Shown here: positions 15,301 through 23,813 of the stretch, one piece after another
Layout: every line of letters starts with the position of its first letter
Numbering within the stretch: the first letter of the stretch is position 1
From: Ciona savignyi
Taxonomy: Eukaryota; Chordata; Ascidiacea; Phlebobranchia; Cionidae
Assembly (NCBI GenBank): GCA_000149265.1
Contig: CH002834.1
Span: 807,732-871,731 of the forward strand
DNA: 64,000 bases
Direction: 5' to 3'
The notes under the pieces: model-generated
What the model saw: the letters and a program-made list of their open reading frames with translations, nothing else
What the model was told of the DNA's origin: nothing
Databases searched by the model: none
Translations under genes and position numbers: made by a program

Positions 15301-18300
15301 TTTTCCGATTTCTATACAAAAATCGGGCTTGGCCACGAGCTCATCATGGGTTCAAAACTTATCACAGTAAAAAAAACATGTACCCAACTTTAAAACTCGT
15401 ATCCACTTACTAACTCACCTCTGTTTCCAGATGTGAACGAATGCTTGGCGGAACCATGCGCATATGGGAGTCGCTGTGTGGACAGAGTGAACGACTTTGA
15501 ATGTGTTTGTCCCCCTGGAAGATCCGGGAAACGATGCGAAGACGGTACGTGTTGCATCATTACCTGTACATCTAAGCCACTTTGTATCCGAGCTCCTTGT
15601 GTTTCTGAGCCATTTGTGTATCCATGTTCACTGTGTTTTTGATCCAGTTGTGTATAGCAGCTTTCTTTGTTTTTAAGCCACCTGTATATCTGACCCACCT
15701 GTGTTATTGAGCCACCTACGTATCTTATCGACCTTGTATCTGACCCATCTGTTATCTCAGCTACCTGTATATCTTACCTTTAACTAACCCTTTATTCTCA
15801 CAGTGGTTGGGTCAAGTGGTGCCTGTTTATCGAACGGGGAGCTTTATCCGGACGGTTCCCGTTGGAAGGAGATGTGCAATACGTGTGAATGCAAGAGCGG
15901 TGTCTTTACCTGCACCAAGGTACGTTGTGTAAATATGTACTTGGGATACAAAATATGGAGTTACGACGGCTACCAATGCATGCGCCGTTATATGATAATG
16001 AAGTTAATCATATTATGTTTCTTTTTTGAGGATTTTGTCGTTGTTTTTTGAAAAATATTAGTTTGATTTCCGGCGCCCTTGCTACACACTGAGCTTTGAG
16101 ATTGTTATATGATCGTGACGTCATTATTACGTAGGTGTGGTGCGGCCGGGCAATCTGCTTCACGAAAACCATGGGAAAGGAGAAGATCTGCCCTAAAGAC
16201 CAGAAGTGCCAACTCCTTGGTGCCGACGACTGCTTCACGCCCAATTGCGCCATCCGCGGCGTTTGTCGCAGCGATCAGGATCCGCTAGACGGCGATCTAC
16301 AGCTCACGGACACGGCGGCGGCGTGTACGCCGAACTCAAAGAGCAGCCCATCGTCGAACTGCGCCAGGATATCTTACGGCTTCAACAGAAAACAACTCCC
16401 AATGGTTCGTATAGCTTCTTTCTTTTAGTCGGTTGCGCAATTTAACATTTCCCCTGTTTCTATTGACATAATTGTGTGTAATGGTTTATTGCAAGAAGGA
16501 ACTGTAATTTGAGAAATGTGAGAGAGAACTGAACGCCGTGGAATTTTGACATCCCCACTAAACCTTTTTTTACTCCCTCGCAAATCAAAAATTCTTCTCA
16601 GTTCACTCTGACAAATGGTGTAAACAGCAATGTACTTTAATATCTGCTGTACGATCCTTACCATTTATATTTTCTTTTTAGGGTGTTTTCGTGCAAGACG
16701 TATGCGCTGTTATTCGCTCCCTTCCGCTATTTGCCGCGCATGCGCGTGACCAGCTGCTTCTTATTCGATGCGCAATCTCGGAAGATGATAGTGACGTCAT
16801 AATCCTTACTATTGTAAGTCCATTGTTTTTTCGAATTTCGCAATTATTGAACACGTTTAACTCATGACGTACCAAATTATAATTTCTATGACGTCATATT
16901 TTAAGAATATTATGACGTCATCTCCAACTGATTAACCTTTCGTCCCACAGACAACGAACAGCACGGGAAGTGAAACGCCGATCAGCGGAATAGCGGAGGA
17001 GCTGGCGACGTTCCGCGCGGATAGCAAGAAGTATCCGCTGCTTTCCGCCATTGTTGAGGTCAAGGTTGAAACTATGAAACATGTGGCGCGCACACAAGGT
17101 AACTAACAACTTCTGTGAGTGTTTTGTTTTTAACTGACCCATGTTTCGAACCCATGATGGGCTCGTCATCGGACCGTTTTTTGTACATGATTCGCTCGTT
17201 TTTGTAGGAATTGGTATCTGTATCGGTCGCGTTAACCATTCACCCACACCACCATTCTTCTTTGAACCATGGACGATTTACCCGTGTCATATCGCCCTTC
17301 CGTGACCCAGCCACGTTAATAAACTCGAGTCTTTTATACTATGGTAATAATAGGTTTAAACCGAGGCTAAGTCGATTGGTCATAAAAAATATCTCGATTA
17401 AAACTCGTCCCACCAAATTACACTCTTTCTAGTTTAACTTTATCACAAGATAAATTCCAATTTATTATTTCGCATTCACTCAAGTTCTTCGCTTACTCTG
17501 CGTTTTAAGTTATGAATACCAGTTATTTGATGACTAACTACAAATCTGCGGGATAAATCAATCGCGAAATACTGTTTTAACGACGCTCAATTCCGGAATG
17601 TTTGACGAAAATGCATTCATACGTAACATTGTCCCATTTGGAGGTCATAATTCATTGATTGTTGCGTAACGTGTAAACATTATTTCACGCCCGTTCAAGC
17701 GAGGACGAAAAATCAGAGCCGAATTGTCGCTCCGCTGATAACATCATTATTTTTAAACCGGAACAAACCGGTTGTGACCAGTTATAGCAGGTGTGGAGTT
17801 GGGTGTGTGTTATCGGTGATAATATGCGGATGTTTGGACGTAACACAATAAGGTCTGTTAAGCATCTTCTTTATATAAGCTTGGTAAAGTTTCGGTAGCG
17901 CTTGTACATACAGTAACATGTATCTAAACTCCGCTGTACTACCGTCCGGATCACTGTTGTGCACGACACAACATGTAAACATACGATTCCTGTTATGCAT
18001 TTGTATGTACCCTTTATACCAAGATATTTTTTTTATTTTTTTCTAGGTTGAACCCATTATGGGGTCACCACTAGTATCGTTTATTTAGAGAAATGGTATA
18101 TGGACCGGCCGCGTTAACCACTCGGCCCTATATGATACGTTTCCTAATCACCACATTTTCGCAGAACAAGATTTCCTGGTACCGTTGGTCGCCTCTCTAA
18201 CTGCTTTTGTCGTTGGCGTGGTGGCGCTCGTCTTGCTGCTTTGCTGGTGCGTCGGTCAACGCAAACGCCGCCGGGGTTCCGGGGGTGCAAACAACACCCC

Positions 18301-19483
18301 GCTAAAGGACGCTGACGTCATATCGAGCAGTGACGTCGACCGGAAGATGGACGACCCGAGCACTGACCTTGTGCTGAACGTAAATCGACTCAACAACCGC
18401 AAGGAGCTGGTATTGAACAACATCTACAACAAGAAAATGAACAACACCCCGCCCGCTGAGAAGCTCGCAGTGCGACTCGCCGCCAAGAGTCCTCCGAGCG
18501 AAGCCAACGACGACGTCGCCTCCCATCGCAGCAACCGCAGCGCGAAGCGCTACACGTCATCGGCCGTTACGTCACCGACCAGTCGGAACTGCTCCGCCCA
18601 CTTCGTTCCGTCGGTGACCAGCAGCGCCCACTGCGCCCACCCGACTTACGAGTTCCAGCGCCGCGCGACGGACGAGCGACGACATCGGGACTACCAGGAC
18701 GCGTCCGGCGAGGACGAAGTGTTCGACGCCCCGTCGCCACCTCGCGTCTCCTACCACGACAGCAGCCGACTCCTTCCGACGTGCGACTGTCGGCAGCGCG
18801 GGAACTCGTGCGCGTGCGAGCAGTCGAGGAACTACCGACGCGAGTCCCAAGACGATTTTTCAGAGTCCGAAGAAGTAGCGGTGCTGCTGGACGACCAGCA
18901 GTGTCGCCCCCACCACCCGCGGCGTCATCGATGCCACCGGAGCCAGGTTCACCGGTGCGACGAGCCGCGACGGTCACATCGGCATCGTTACCGCCGTCGG
19001 CCGCCCTCCCCCACGTATAGAGACGGTGACCCGTCCCATTCCGAGCCCGAAGTGATGGGCTCGACTTCAAGGTTGAGTAACAGAGTGATGGACGATTCGG
19101 CGCTTCCGCCTTACGAGAGTATCGTCGCCGACGACCACGTCCTTGCTCGCACCGGGTCGCCACCATGCGGATGCGGTCGTGGCTCACACACTCCCGCGGT
19201 GAGCGGTAGCGAGTACCACCAGTCTCCACCCCCGTCCTACAGTTTACACTGCAACCGGCCCGCCCACCAGAGGCGCACGAACTCATTTGAAGCCGAGACT
19301 TCCAATTTCTCGTCTCCCGGCTGTAGATCCACACCGTCACGTGACTTATCACCTACATCGCGTGAATCCGATCGCCGGCGACACCTGCCGGACAGTGACG
19401 AACGAACTTCGTCGTCGCAAGGTGACGCCTCGAGCGTCGAACTATTGTCCCGGTCAAAAGCGCCGCACGAGGTCACTGTATAG
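240..19483 (+). CDS. jag: Jagged/Serrate-type Notch ligand, 3' twenty exons (5' partial)
   Basis: Membrane-bound DSL-family ligand that activates Notch on neighbouring cells. Twenty exons join in one open frame: 240-359, 690-803, 2526-2639, 5114-5227, 5581-5627, 6594-6767, 7522-7672, 8225-8386, 10050-10163, 10338-10451, 12552-12665, 13091-13207, 14564-14591, 14808-14893, 15431-15544, 15804-15919, 16135-16404, 16682-16813, 16951-17098, 18165-19483. All introns are GT-AG and every phase matches. In order the exons encode EGF modules 3-16, a VWC-like cysteine-rich region, a juxtamembrane segment, one TM helix and a tail of about 390 residues. From memory, the module order and landmarks such as [29 protein letters not shown] and DFLVPL match vertebrate Jagged 1 rather than Delta, which lacks the VWC region and has fewer EGFs. 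The signal peptide, MNNL and DSL exons must lie before the window. The introns hold tRNA-like repeats and many TGACGTCA sites. Confidence 0.95.
690..803 (+). CDS. jag: Jagged exon: EGF-like module 4
   Basis: 114 nt, phase 1/1. It encodes one EGF with the core [14 protein letters not shown] and ends in CET before the donor GTAGGT. The acceptor is TATTTTCAG. Confidence 0.9.
804..2525 (+). other. Jagged intron between EGF 4 and EGF 5
   Basis: 1.7 kb without a supported gene. It holds a tRNA-like repeat near 1040-1160. Several ORFs of 60-137 codons run through 1119-2333 on both strands but have no recognisable protein features. Confidence 0.7.
2526..2639 (+). CDS. jag: Jagged exon: calcium-binding EGF module 5
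   Basis: 114 nt, phase 1/1. It starts NIDDC, the calcium-binding EGF signature, and contains [14 protein letters not shown] as in Jagged EGF5. The donor is GTAAGT. Confidence 0.92.
2640..5113 (+). other. Jagged intron between EGF 5 and EGF 6
   Basis: 2.5 kb intron. A T-rich, roughly 40-bp degenerate repeat (TTTTTTGG-GGTTTGGTTC type) lies at about 3110-3260. Two TGACGTCA palindromes lie at 4799-4806 and 4820-4827. No gene seen. Confidence 0.6.
5114..5227 (+). CDS. jag: Jagged exon: EGF module 6
   Basis: 114 nt, phase 1/1. DANEC start and NCDI end match the corresponding Jagged module. The acceptor is CACCCACAG and the donor GTGAGT. Confidence 0.92.
5297..5522 (+). repeat. Two tandem tRNA-like SINE fragments in a Jagged intron
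   Basis: Two adjacent copies (about 5297-5392 and 5421-5522). Each has an A-box-like GGCCGATT-TTAAGACGG or GACCGATTGGTTAAGGC start and ends in a B-box-like GGGTTCAAAACTTGGG or GGGTTCGAAACTTGGG. The same family recurs at least ten times in the window on both strands. Confidence 0.6.
5581..5627 (+). CDS. jag: Jagged 47-nt exon: first half of EGF module 7
   Basis: Short exon encoding [16 protein letters not shown]. Phase 1 start, phase 0 end. It splits EGF7 from its second half in the next exon. The Cys spacing (C-x3-C) is the shortened form seen in Jagged EGF7 (DCLGQC in vertebrates, from memory). Confidence 0.9.
6361..6540 (+). repeat. Local tandem repeat of about 45-50 bp
   Basis: Imperfect copies of GCCAGGGTTAAAAATCCAG followed by AGATCCT-GG/ATTTGAATCCA. 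It looks like a locally amplified piece of a tRNA-like repeat inside the intron before exon 6594-6767. Confidence 0.55.
6594..6767 (+). CDS. jag: Jagged 174-nt exon: end of EGF 7 and all of EGF 8
   Basis: 58 whole codons, phase 0/0. It begins [16 protein letters not shown] and then encodes a calcium-binding EGF starting INDCAGDPC. The acceptor CCACAG follows a local repeat tract at 6361-6540. Confidence 0.92.
7522..7672 (+). CDS. jag: Jagged 151-nt exon: EGF 9 and start of EGF 10
   Basis: Phase 0 start, phase 1 end. It encodes [15 protein letters not shown] and YEGKNCS, strong Jagged EGF9 landmarks, then the first cysteines of EGF10. Confidence 0.92.
8225..8386 (+). CDS. jag: Jagged 162-nt exon: long EGF 10
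   Basis: Phase 1/1. It starts [13 protein letters not shown] and includes the inserted loop that makes EGF10 longer than its neighbours in Jagged proteins. It finishes with a normal EGF C-half ([10 protein letters not shown]). Confidence 0.92.
8387..10049 (+). other. Jagged intron between EGF 10 and EGF 11
   Basis: 1.66 kb, more GC-rich than other introns, with one TGACGTCA at 8705-8712 and a minus-strand tRNA-like fragment at about 8403-8460. No gene seen. It could hold regulatory sequence, but nothing beyond composition supports that. Confidence 0.5.
10050..10163 (+). CDS. jag: Jagged exon: calcium-binding EGF 11
   Basis: 114 nt, phase 1/1, NVDDC start and [16 protein letters not shown] core. 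The next intron carries two TGACGTCA palindromes. Confidence 0.92.
10338..10451 (+). CDS. jag: Jagged exon: EGF 12
   Basis: 114 nt, phase 1/1, DVNEC start. The third-cysteine region reads CDGRGRC, a departure from the usual CxNGGTC. Donor GTGAGT. Confidence 0.92.
10452..12551 (+). other. Jagged intron between EGF 12 and EGF 13
   Basis: 2.1 kb intron with TGACGTCA at 10483-10490 and 10658-10665. ORFs such as 11532-11873 (-) show no domain or signal and are judged chance. Confidence 0.5.
12552..12665 (+). CDS. jag: Jagged exon: EGF 13
   Basis: 114 nt, phase 1/1. It starts [14 protein letters not shown], the counterpart of the non-calcium EGF13 of Jagged (SRDSQC in vertebrates, from memory). 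Confidence 0.9.
13091..13207 (+). CDS. jag: Jagged 117-nt exon: EGF 14
   Basis: Phase 1/1. It encodes [14 protein letters not shown] and [14 protein letters not shown], corresponding to the Jagged EGF that carries SFTCVC-EGWEG. Confidence 0.92.
13700..13806 (-). repeat. tRNA-like SINE fragment
   Basis: On the minus strand it reads GTGTGGCCAAATGGTTAACG, then an AT-rich middle, then GCCCATCATGGGGTCGAAAC. This is the same A-box/B-box layout as the other tRNA-like repeats. It lies in the intron before the 28-nt exon. Confidence 0.6.
14564..14591 (+). CDS. jag: Jagged 28-nt micro-exon: start of EGF 15
   Basis: Encodes NIDDCSPYP plus two bases of a Cys codon. Phase 1 start, phase 2 end. The acceptor has a T9 tract before CAG and the donor is GTAAGC. 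It is required to keep the frame between EGF14 and the next exon. Confidence 0.9.
14808..14893 (+). CDS. jag: Jagged 86-nt exon: rest of EGF 15
   Basis: Phase 2 start, phase 1 end. It completes the Cys codon and encodes [15 protein letters not shown], ending GPDCRI as in vertebrate Jagged. Confidence 0.92.
15266..15362 (+). repeat. tRNA-like SINE
   Basis: TTGTGTGGCCGAATGGTTAA at the left (A box) and TCATCATGGGTTCAAAACTT at the right (B box), about 97 bp. It is among the cleanest copies in the Jagged half. Confidence 0.65.
15431..15544 (+). CDS. jag: Jagged exon: EGF 16 (last EGF)
   Basis: 114 nt, phase 1/1. [16 protein letters not shown] and [11 protein letters not shown] resemble the last EGF of Jagged proteins. 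Confidence 0.92.
15804..15919 (+). CDS. jag: Jagged exon: first part of the VWC-like cysteine-rich region
   Basis: 116 nt, phase 1 to 0. [19 protein letters not shown] is the start of the von Willebrand C-like region that separates Jagged/Serrate from Delta. Confidence 0.93.
16135..16404 (+). CDS. jag: Jagged 270-nt exon: rest of the VWC region
   Basis: 90 codons, phase 0/0. It starts VWCGRAICF and contains CPKDQKC and DDCFTPNC. The C-terminal part ([15 protein letters not shown]) aligns by eye with the vertebrate NCANITFTFNKE segment. The donor is GTTCGT, weaker than its neighbours. Confidence 0.9.
16682..16813 (+). CDS. jag: Jagged 132-nt juxtamembrane exon 1
   Basis: 44 codons, phase 0/0, no EGF cysteines. 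It encodes the membrane-proximal region, including [20 protein letters not shown] site at 16792-16799 lies inside the exon. Confidence 0.85.
16951..17098 (+). CDS. jag: Jagged 148-nt juxtamembrane exon 2
   Basis: Phase 0 start, phase 1 end. It encodes [18 protein letters not shown] through AIVEVKVE, comparable to the vertebrate ELRN...AAVAEVRVQ segment. NST is a possible N-glycosylation site. Confidence 0.85.
17138..17252 (-). repeat. tRNA-like SINE
   Basis: The minus strand starts GGTGTGGGTGAATGGTTAAC and ends GCCCATCATGGGTTCGAAAC. It lies in the last-but-one Jagged intron; a second, shorter copy in the same orientation is at 18047-18130. Confidence 0.6.
18047..18130 (-). repeat. tRNA-like SINE fragment
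   Basis: The minus strand contains GGCCGAGTGGTTAACGCGG and ends ATAATGGGTTCAACC. It lies just before the Jagged terminal exon acceptor. Confidence 0.55.
18165..19483 (+). CDS. jag: Jagged terminal exon: transmembrane helix and cytoplasmic tail
   Basis: 1319 nt ending in TAG. It starts [12 protein letters not shown], then a hydrophobic stretch of about 24 residues (18182-18253) followed by the stop-transfer QRKRRR. The tail is about 390 residues, far longer than the roughly 125 I recall for vertebrate Jagged 1. It is rich in Ser, Arg and His, including the stretch [14 protein letters not shown]. Visible motifs are PPSY (19229-19240), a WW-domain type site, and C-terminal EVTV, a class II PDZ-ligand pattern. 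The strand is GC-rich, so long antisense ORFs appear opposite it (18567-19352); these are shadows. Confidence 0.93.
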
Positions 19484-19889
19484 CACTGATTCCTTTATCT
19501 TTAAATTTCAAATTGTTACCTATTATAACTATTCATTACTACACAGCGTAGTCGCTTTGTAGGGGAGTATAACTTGGACCGGCAACAGCCAGTCCGGCTC
19601 TTTTCTAGCTTGCACTTTACACATCGCTACGCTGTGCTTCGATAGTCGTAGCTGTTCGTTTGTTGCGCGCGTCGTCGGTAAAACCTTTCGTTGAATCGTG
19701 GCTAAATGACGAAACTGCCGCAGTAGAATCAACTTTTTCGCTTCTATCCCAAATCATGTGGACGATATATCTCTTCTTTATTTATTTTTCCGAACCCTTC
19801 GTTTATAACGGCCGGTGCGGGCTTGTGACCCGCGGCCAATTTTCACAATAATTCTTTCCATCGTACCCTGATTATTGTTCGAATTTGTA

Positions 19890-19895
19890 AATAAA
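19890..19895 (+). terminator. Candidate Jagged poly(A) signal
   Basis: AATAAA about 400 nt after the stop codon. The same GAATTTGTAAATAAAATTCC sequence recurs in the downstream array units, so it may be array sequence rather than a dedicated signal. Confidence 0.35.
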
Positions 19896-20930
19896 ATTCC
19901 CGACGACGAGCTTTGAGTCTTTTCAATTTGTGGGACACGGAAAATTTTAGTACAGGATTTAGGGTAGGAATAGGATTAAAAAAATGCGGGATAGTTATCA
20001 CACGGGTATTGGTCTAATTACCCCACAAAATTGCAAGGGAGCGTTATAACCCGGATAACCGTTTAATTACCTGGCGCACACTGTCGGATTACCGGTGGTT
20101 TTACAATGTGTTGTGTATGATTAAGACGTTTCTTCAATTTAGTAAAACCCGTTAACCCACTGGGTTCGGGCAATGCACGCTTATTGTATTGCCCAAGAAT
20201 ACAACCGACTAGCCAAAGACCAGTTTCGACCGACTACCTAACAACCAGTTTAGAATTTGTAAACAGAATTCCCGACAATAAGTTTCGTCCTTTTTTAAAG
20301 TCCCTGCATGCGATTTTAGGTTTGTACCATGTAGGAAAATATATTTTTTGGCTACCAGGCTTATTGTATAGTCAATTTGTCAGATTCGTCATTGAAACTG
20401 TTGTCAAAAAAAGAAAGTGGCAAATTTTTTTAGTTATGATAAAAAAGACACATTTTAGCTCAACTAATTTTGGCAGGCTGTGGACTTAAAAGTACAGTCG
20501 GTCATATTTTGTGTTAAATATTAATCGCACGTTTTTTCTTTCTATTTAATACACCAAGTTAATCAAATGTGTTACGCTTTTATTCCTGATCGGGTCTACC
20601 AGAAATTTATTTAATTTATTTCGTTTATACAGACTTTGCCCGCGATCAAAAGACGACAAAATTATTGCTTTTTCTCTAATTTTGCACACGTTTTTAAGTC
20701 GGTAAAAGTTCTGCATGCAAATATCGTGTTTTTGCTGCTATCAGTATTGTTGTGCAGTTTATAATTAAAACCGGTTATACTTTTCTGTACTTATTTCTTT
20801 TTAGCCTGCCAAAAGTTTACTTGTACCCCCTGTATAAACAAAGACAGATCGGATAAGATAGATTAGGTCGCAATATCGCATTTATGCTTTGACCGTATTG
20901 ATATGGACTTTACAAAGTTTAAAATAAATA

Positions 20931-20983
20931 CTCACGACCCCTGGTTTACAAGACCAGTGCTCTAACCCCTGAGCTATAGAGGC
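20931..20983 (-). pseudogene. Truncated tRNA-Thr (UGU)
   Basis: Matches the 5' 53 nt of the tRNA-Thr copies downstream but lacks the 3' end: most of the T loop and T-stem 3' side and the whole acceptor 3' strand. Upstream flank (AAATAAATA) joins directly to the CTCACGACC of the tRNA, so a deletion removed this part. Confidence 0.8.
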
Positions 20984-21315
20984 GACGTGATAATTACGAT
21001 GGCTACGAACCTTTTGTCGACAGCGGTTCCACAGTCGGCAATATTGTGTAAAACATCTCTCGCTACTTCACTGCTGTCCTTTTTTATTTTTTTTATTTAA
21101 TCATACGTTTTACGCTTTTATTCCAAACCACGAAATTTCCATTGTTTTAGTTCAACATATCCATTCACTAGGGTTGGACAATATTCGCTATTAGTGTCAT
21201 GACACATCGGGCTATACCAGTCAGCAGTTGGTTTCAAAATCCGTTGATTGACGCTCGACGGCGGAGTCTGTAATCGAACTATAACATAAACTGTTTCATG
21301 CTTAAAAAAAGTGTG

Positions 21316-21416
21316 TCGTGTGGCCTAATGGTTAACAAGACCGACTAATAAACGAACTATATAAAAAAACGGTGTAAGGGACGAGCACATCATGGGTTCG
21401 AAACTTAACCCGAAGT
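21316..21416 (+). repeat. tRNA-like SINE of the array unit
   Basis: TCGTGTGGCCTAATGGTTAA at the left and ATCATGGGTTCGAAACTTAA at the right. Related copies in the same unit position lie at about 27112-27212, 33608-33715, 37628-37733, 49199-49303 and 50507-50609. Confidence 0.65.
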
Positions 21417-21992
21417 AAAAAAATCATGTTTAAAAATAATTTAAAGCATATAGGTGTTAATTGTAAAACAAAAGAAATCCGCCTTGTCATTTTTAAGAAA
21501 TAAACAAAGTCACAAACGAATAGTTTATGAGTTTCAAAGAATACATTTACATTTTTTTAATACTGTGTCAATAATGATGGCGTACAGCCTGATAAATAAA
21601 TCTGTATGCGCGGCCGGATATGGCGAGTGGTACCACCTTAGTCATGGTGTTTGAGTGACTGTTTTGCTAAGTAACAATAGTGATGATTCCCCACTGTTTG
21701 TTTAGTTGGAAGCAACATCTGCTAGTCTTTAAACCGGTGTTTTCGTTTAGCCATGTATATGTTTGCAAATATAGTGTTTTCGCTGCTATCAGTATTGTTG
21801 TGCAGTTTATAATTAAAACCGGTTCTTAATTTTCTGTACTTATTTCTTTTTTAGCCTGCCAAAAGTTTACTCTTGCCCCCTGTGTAGACAAAGACAGATC
21901 GGATAAAATAGATTAGGTTGCAATATCGCATTTATTCTTTGTCCGTCTTGATATAGACTTTACAAAGTTTAAAATGAATACGATAACCGCAA

Positions 21993-22064
21993 GCCTCCAG
22001 TGAGATTTGAACTCACGACCCCTGGTTTACAAGACCAGTGCTCTAACCCCTGAGCTATAGAGGC
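21993..22064 (-). tRNA. tRNA-Thr (UGU)
   Basis: 72-nt cloverleaf on the minus strand. Acceptor GCCTCTA pairs with TGGAGGC (one G-T pair). The anticodon stem CTGGT/ACCAG holds loop CTTGTAA with anticodon TGT, and the T arm is GTGAG-TTCAAAT-CTCAC. The internal B box GTTCAAATC is intact. No intron. CCA is not encoded, as usual in eukaryotes. Confidence 0.92.
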
Positions 22065-23049
22065 GACGTGATTAGCGGTTCCACAGTCGGCCGTATTGTG
22101 TAAAACATTTCTCACATGCTTCACTCTTGTTTTTTTCGTTTTATTATTTAATCCATAGACTCCTTAAAAATCCTAATCATATGTTTTACCCTTTTAATTC
22201 AAACCACGTAATTTCCATTAGTTCAACATATCCATTTACTGGGGTTGGACAATATTCGCTATTAGTGTCATGACACATCGGGCTATTAGCAAAGAGTTGG
22301 TTTAAAAATCCTTTGATTGACGCTAGATGGCGAAGTCTGTAATCGAACAATAACAAACTATTTCATAAAATAATATTTAAAGCATGGGAGTCAATTATAA
22401 AACAAAAGAAACCAGTCTTGTCGAAATTAAGAAATTAACAAAGTCACAAACGAATAGATAATGAGTCTCAAAAAATGCAGTTAATACTGTGCCAATAGAG
22501 ATGGTGTACAGCCTGATAAATAAATCTCTATGAGCAGCCGAATATGGCGAGTGGTACCACCTTTGTCACGTTGTTTAAATAGCTGTTTTGCTAAGTAACA
22601 AAAGTGATGATTTTCCAATGTTTGAATAGTAGCAACATCTGCTAGTCTTAAAGCTGGTGTTTTCGTTTAGCCATTTATGTTGGAACTATTGAGACATAGC
22701 TTCGTTAAATAAAGGTGGTGATTGTGCATTTACTAGTTGTCTTGATGATACAAAAACACATTTTACATTGGGTTACCAGATGTTAAATTAAAATTTTAGA
22801 GAGCTTTTAGTTTAGGTTGCAGTTTTTGCTTCAATTTTAACTTATAAAACAATCTTGCACGATTTCGGGTTACAGCCCTTTATGTGCGGTTCGTTTGCAT
22901 TGGAGAGATAGGAAAAAACAAGTGGTTGAGCGCCTCAAAAACATACCTCTTACATATGTGCATATGGCTTACTTCTCGTGAAACGACTTCGAGTTCCCAG
23001 ACTTAATTTCCGATGGGTGTAAAGATGCTGTTTCCTGTTAAAAATATTC

Positions 23050-23054
23050 TATAA
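23050..23054 (+). promoter_or_regulatory. Possible TATA-like box of peptide A
   Basis: TATAACTGTGG lies 52 nt upstream of the ATG and is kept in every array copy (for example 27690, 34310, 38335 and 51244). Conservation could merely reflect recent duplication. Confidence 0.3.
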
Positions 23055-23101
23055 CTGTGGCATCAGCGATCCGATTTTATTTAGTTGAATCTTCAGCAAC
23101 A

Positions 23102-23813
23102 ATGGATCGCAAAGTCTTGGTTGTACTGCTGTTCGTCTGTTCTTTGGCATTTCTCCATCAAGAAATAGATGCGAGAACTATAGTTCCCGTTAATAACGGT
23201 CGTCGTCGCCGTCGTTGGGCCAAGTGGAACGAAAACAGGTAGATTTACCTGCATTGTTGTTATCTAATATAACGAAATATGTATAGCGAAATTTATTACA
23301 CTAAAATAAATGGCATTGCAAGTACAGTTTTTGTTGTAAATCTTTAAAAAGTAAAGCTAAACATGTGTTAATTTTGTTACAGCCAAATTCAACTTGCCGG
23401 TGAGTGCTGAATTGTTCTTCTTTTTCCAGATCAGTTAAAAAAAAAGATATTCATGTTTATCCCCGTGGATGAAAAATCACAATGGGCGTTAGGCGGTTGT
23501 CAGATAAACTTGCCCCACGGTTGTGATTGCAGTTTATTGTGTATGAACATGAAGTTTTTTTTAATTAAGTAGAACTTGTTAATACACTGGGTTCTAATGT
23601 AGAGGAAGTGCGTTGGCAAGGACACAACCGACTAGCTAGAGACCAGTTTTGAACTCAAAACTCTTCGCATGAAAAGCGACACATTAACCTACTAACATTA
23701 ATGGATGAATTTGCTTGATTTGCTTATTTCGAAAGGTTCTTACATGTAACAACCTTTTAACGATTCTTCTTCTAGAAACGCCTGATGAGATGGCAGAAAA
23801 GATCAATTCTTAG
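23102..23813 (+). CDS. Small secreted cationic peptide A (three exons)
   Basis: Exons 23102-23238, 23383-23399 (17-nt micro-exon) and 23776-23813 join in frame to a 63-residue precursor. The signal peptide is about 24 residues (MDRKVLVVLLFVCSLAFLHQ start), cut probably after IDA. The basic core contains NNGRRRRRWAKWNEN, followed by an acidic tail (ETPDEMAEKINS). Signal peptide, basic core and acidic tail is the layout of ascidian antimicrobial peptide precursors such as Ci-MAM and Ci-PAP (family knowledge), but the sequence is not one I recognise; an antimicrobial role is inference. The splice sites (AACAG/GTAG, TTACAG, CCG/GTGAGT, TTCTAG) are conserved in all copies. Intron 2 contains a dispersed repeat. 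The start was chosen at the ATG directly before the signal peptide. Confidence 0.85.
23450..23705 (+). repeat. Dispersed repeat (R2) in intron 2 of the peptide gene
   Basis: Runs from TTCATGTTTATCCCCGTGG to AAAAGCGACACATTAACC. The same family is complete at 57352-57662, partial at 62240-62462, and present as reverse fragments at about 53760-53905 and 54190-54310. Its presence in intron 2 of every array copy shows that it was there before the duplications. Confidence 0.6.

Noticed and set aside
18567..19352. 261-codon ORF on the minus strand opposite the Jagged last exon
   Set aside because: Shadow of a GC-rich coding exon; the plus frame carries the TM helix and family match.
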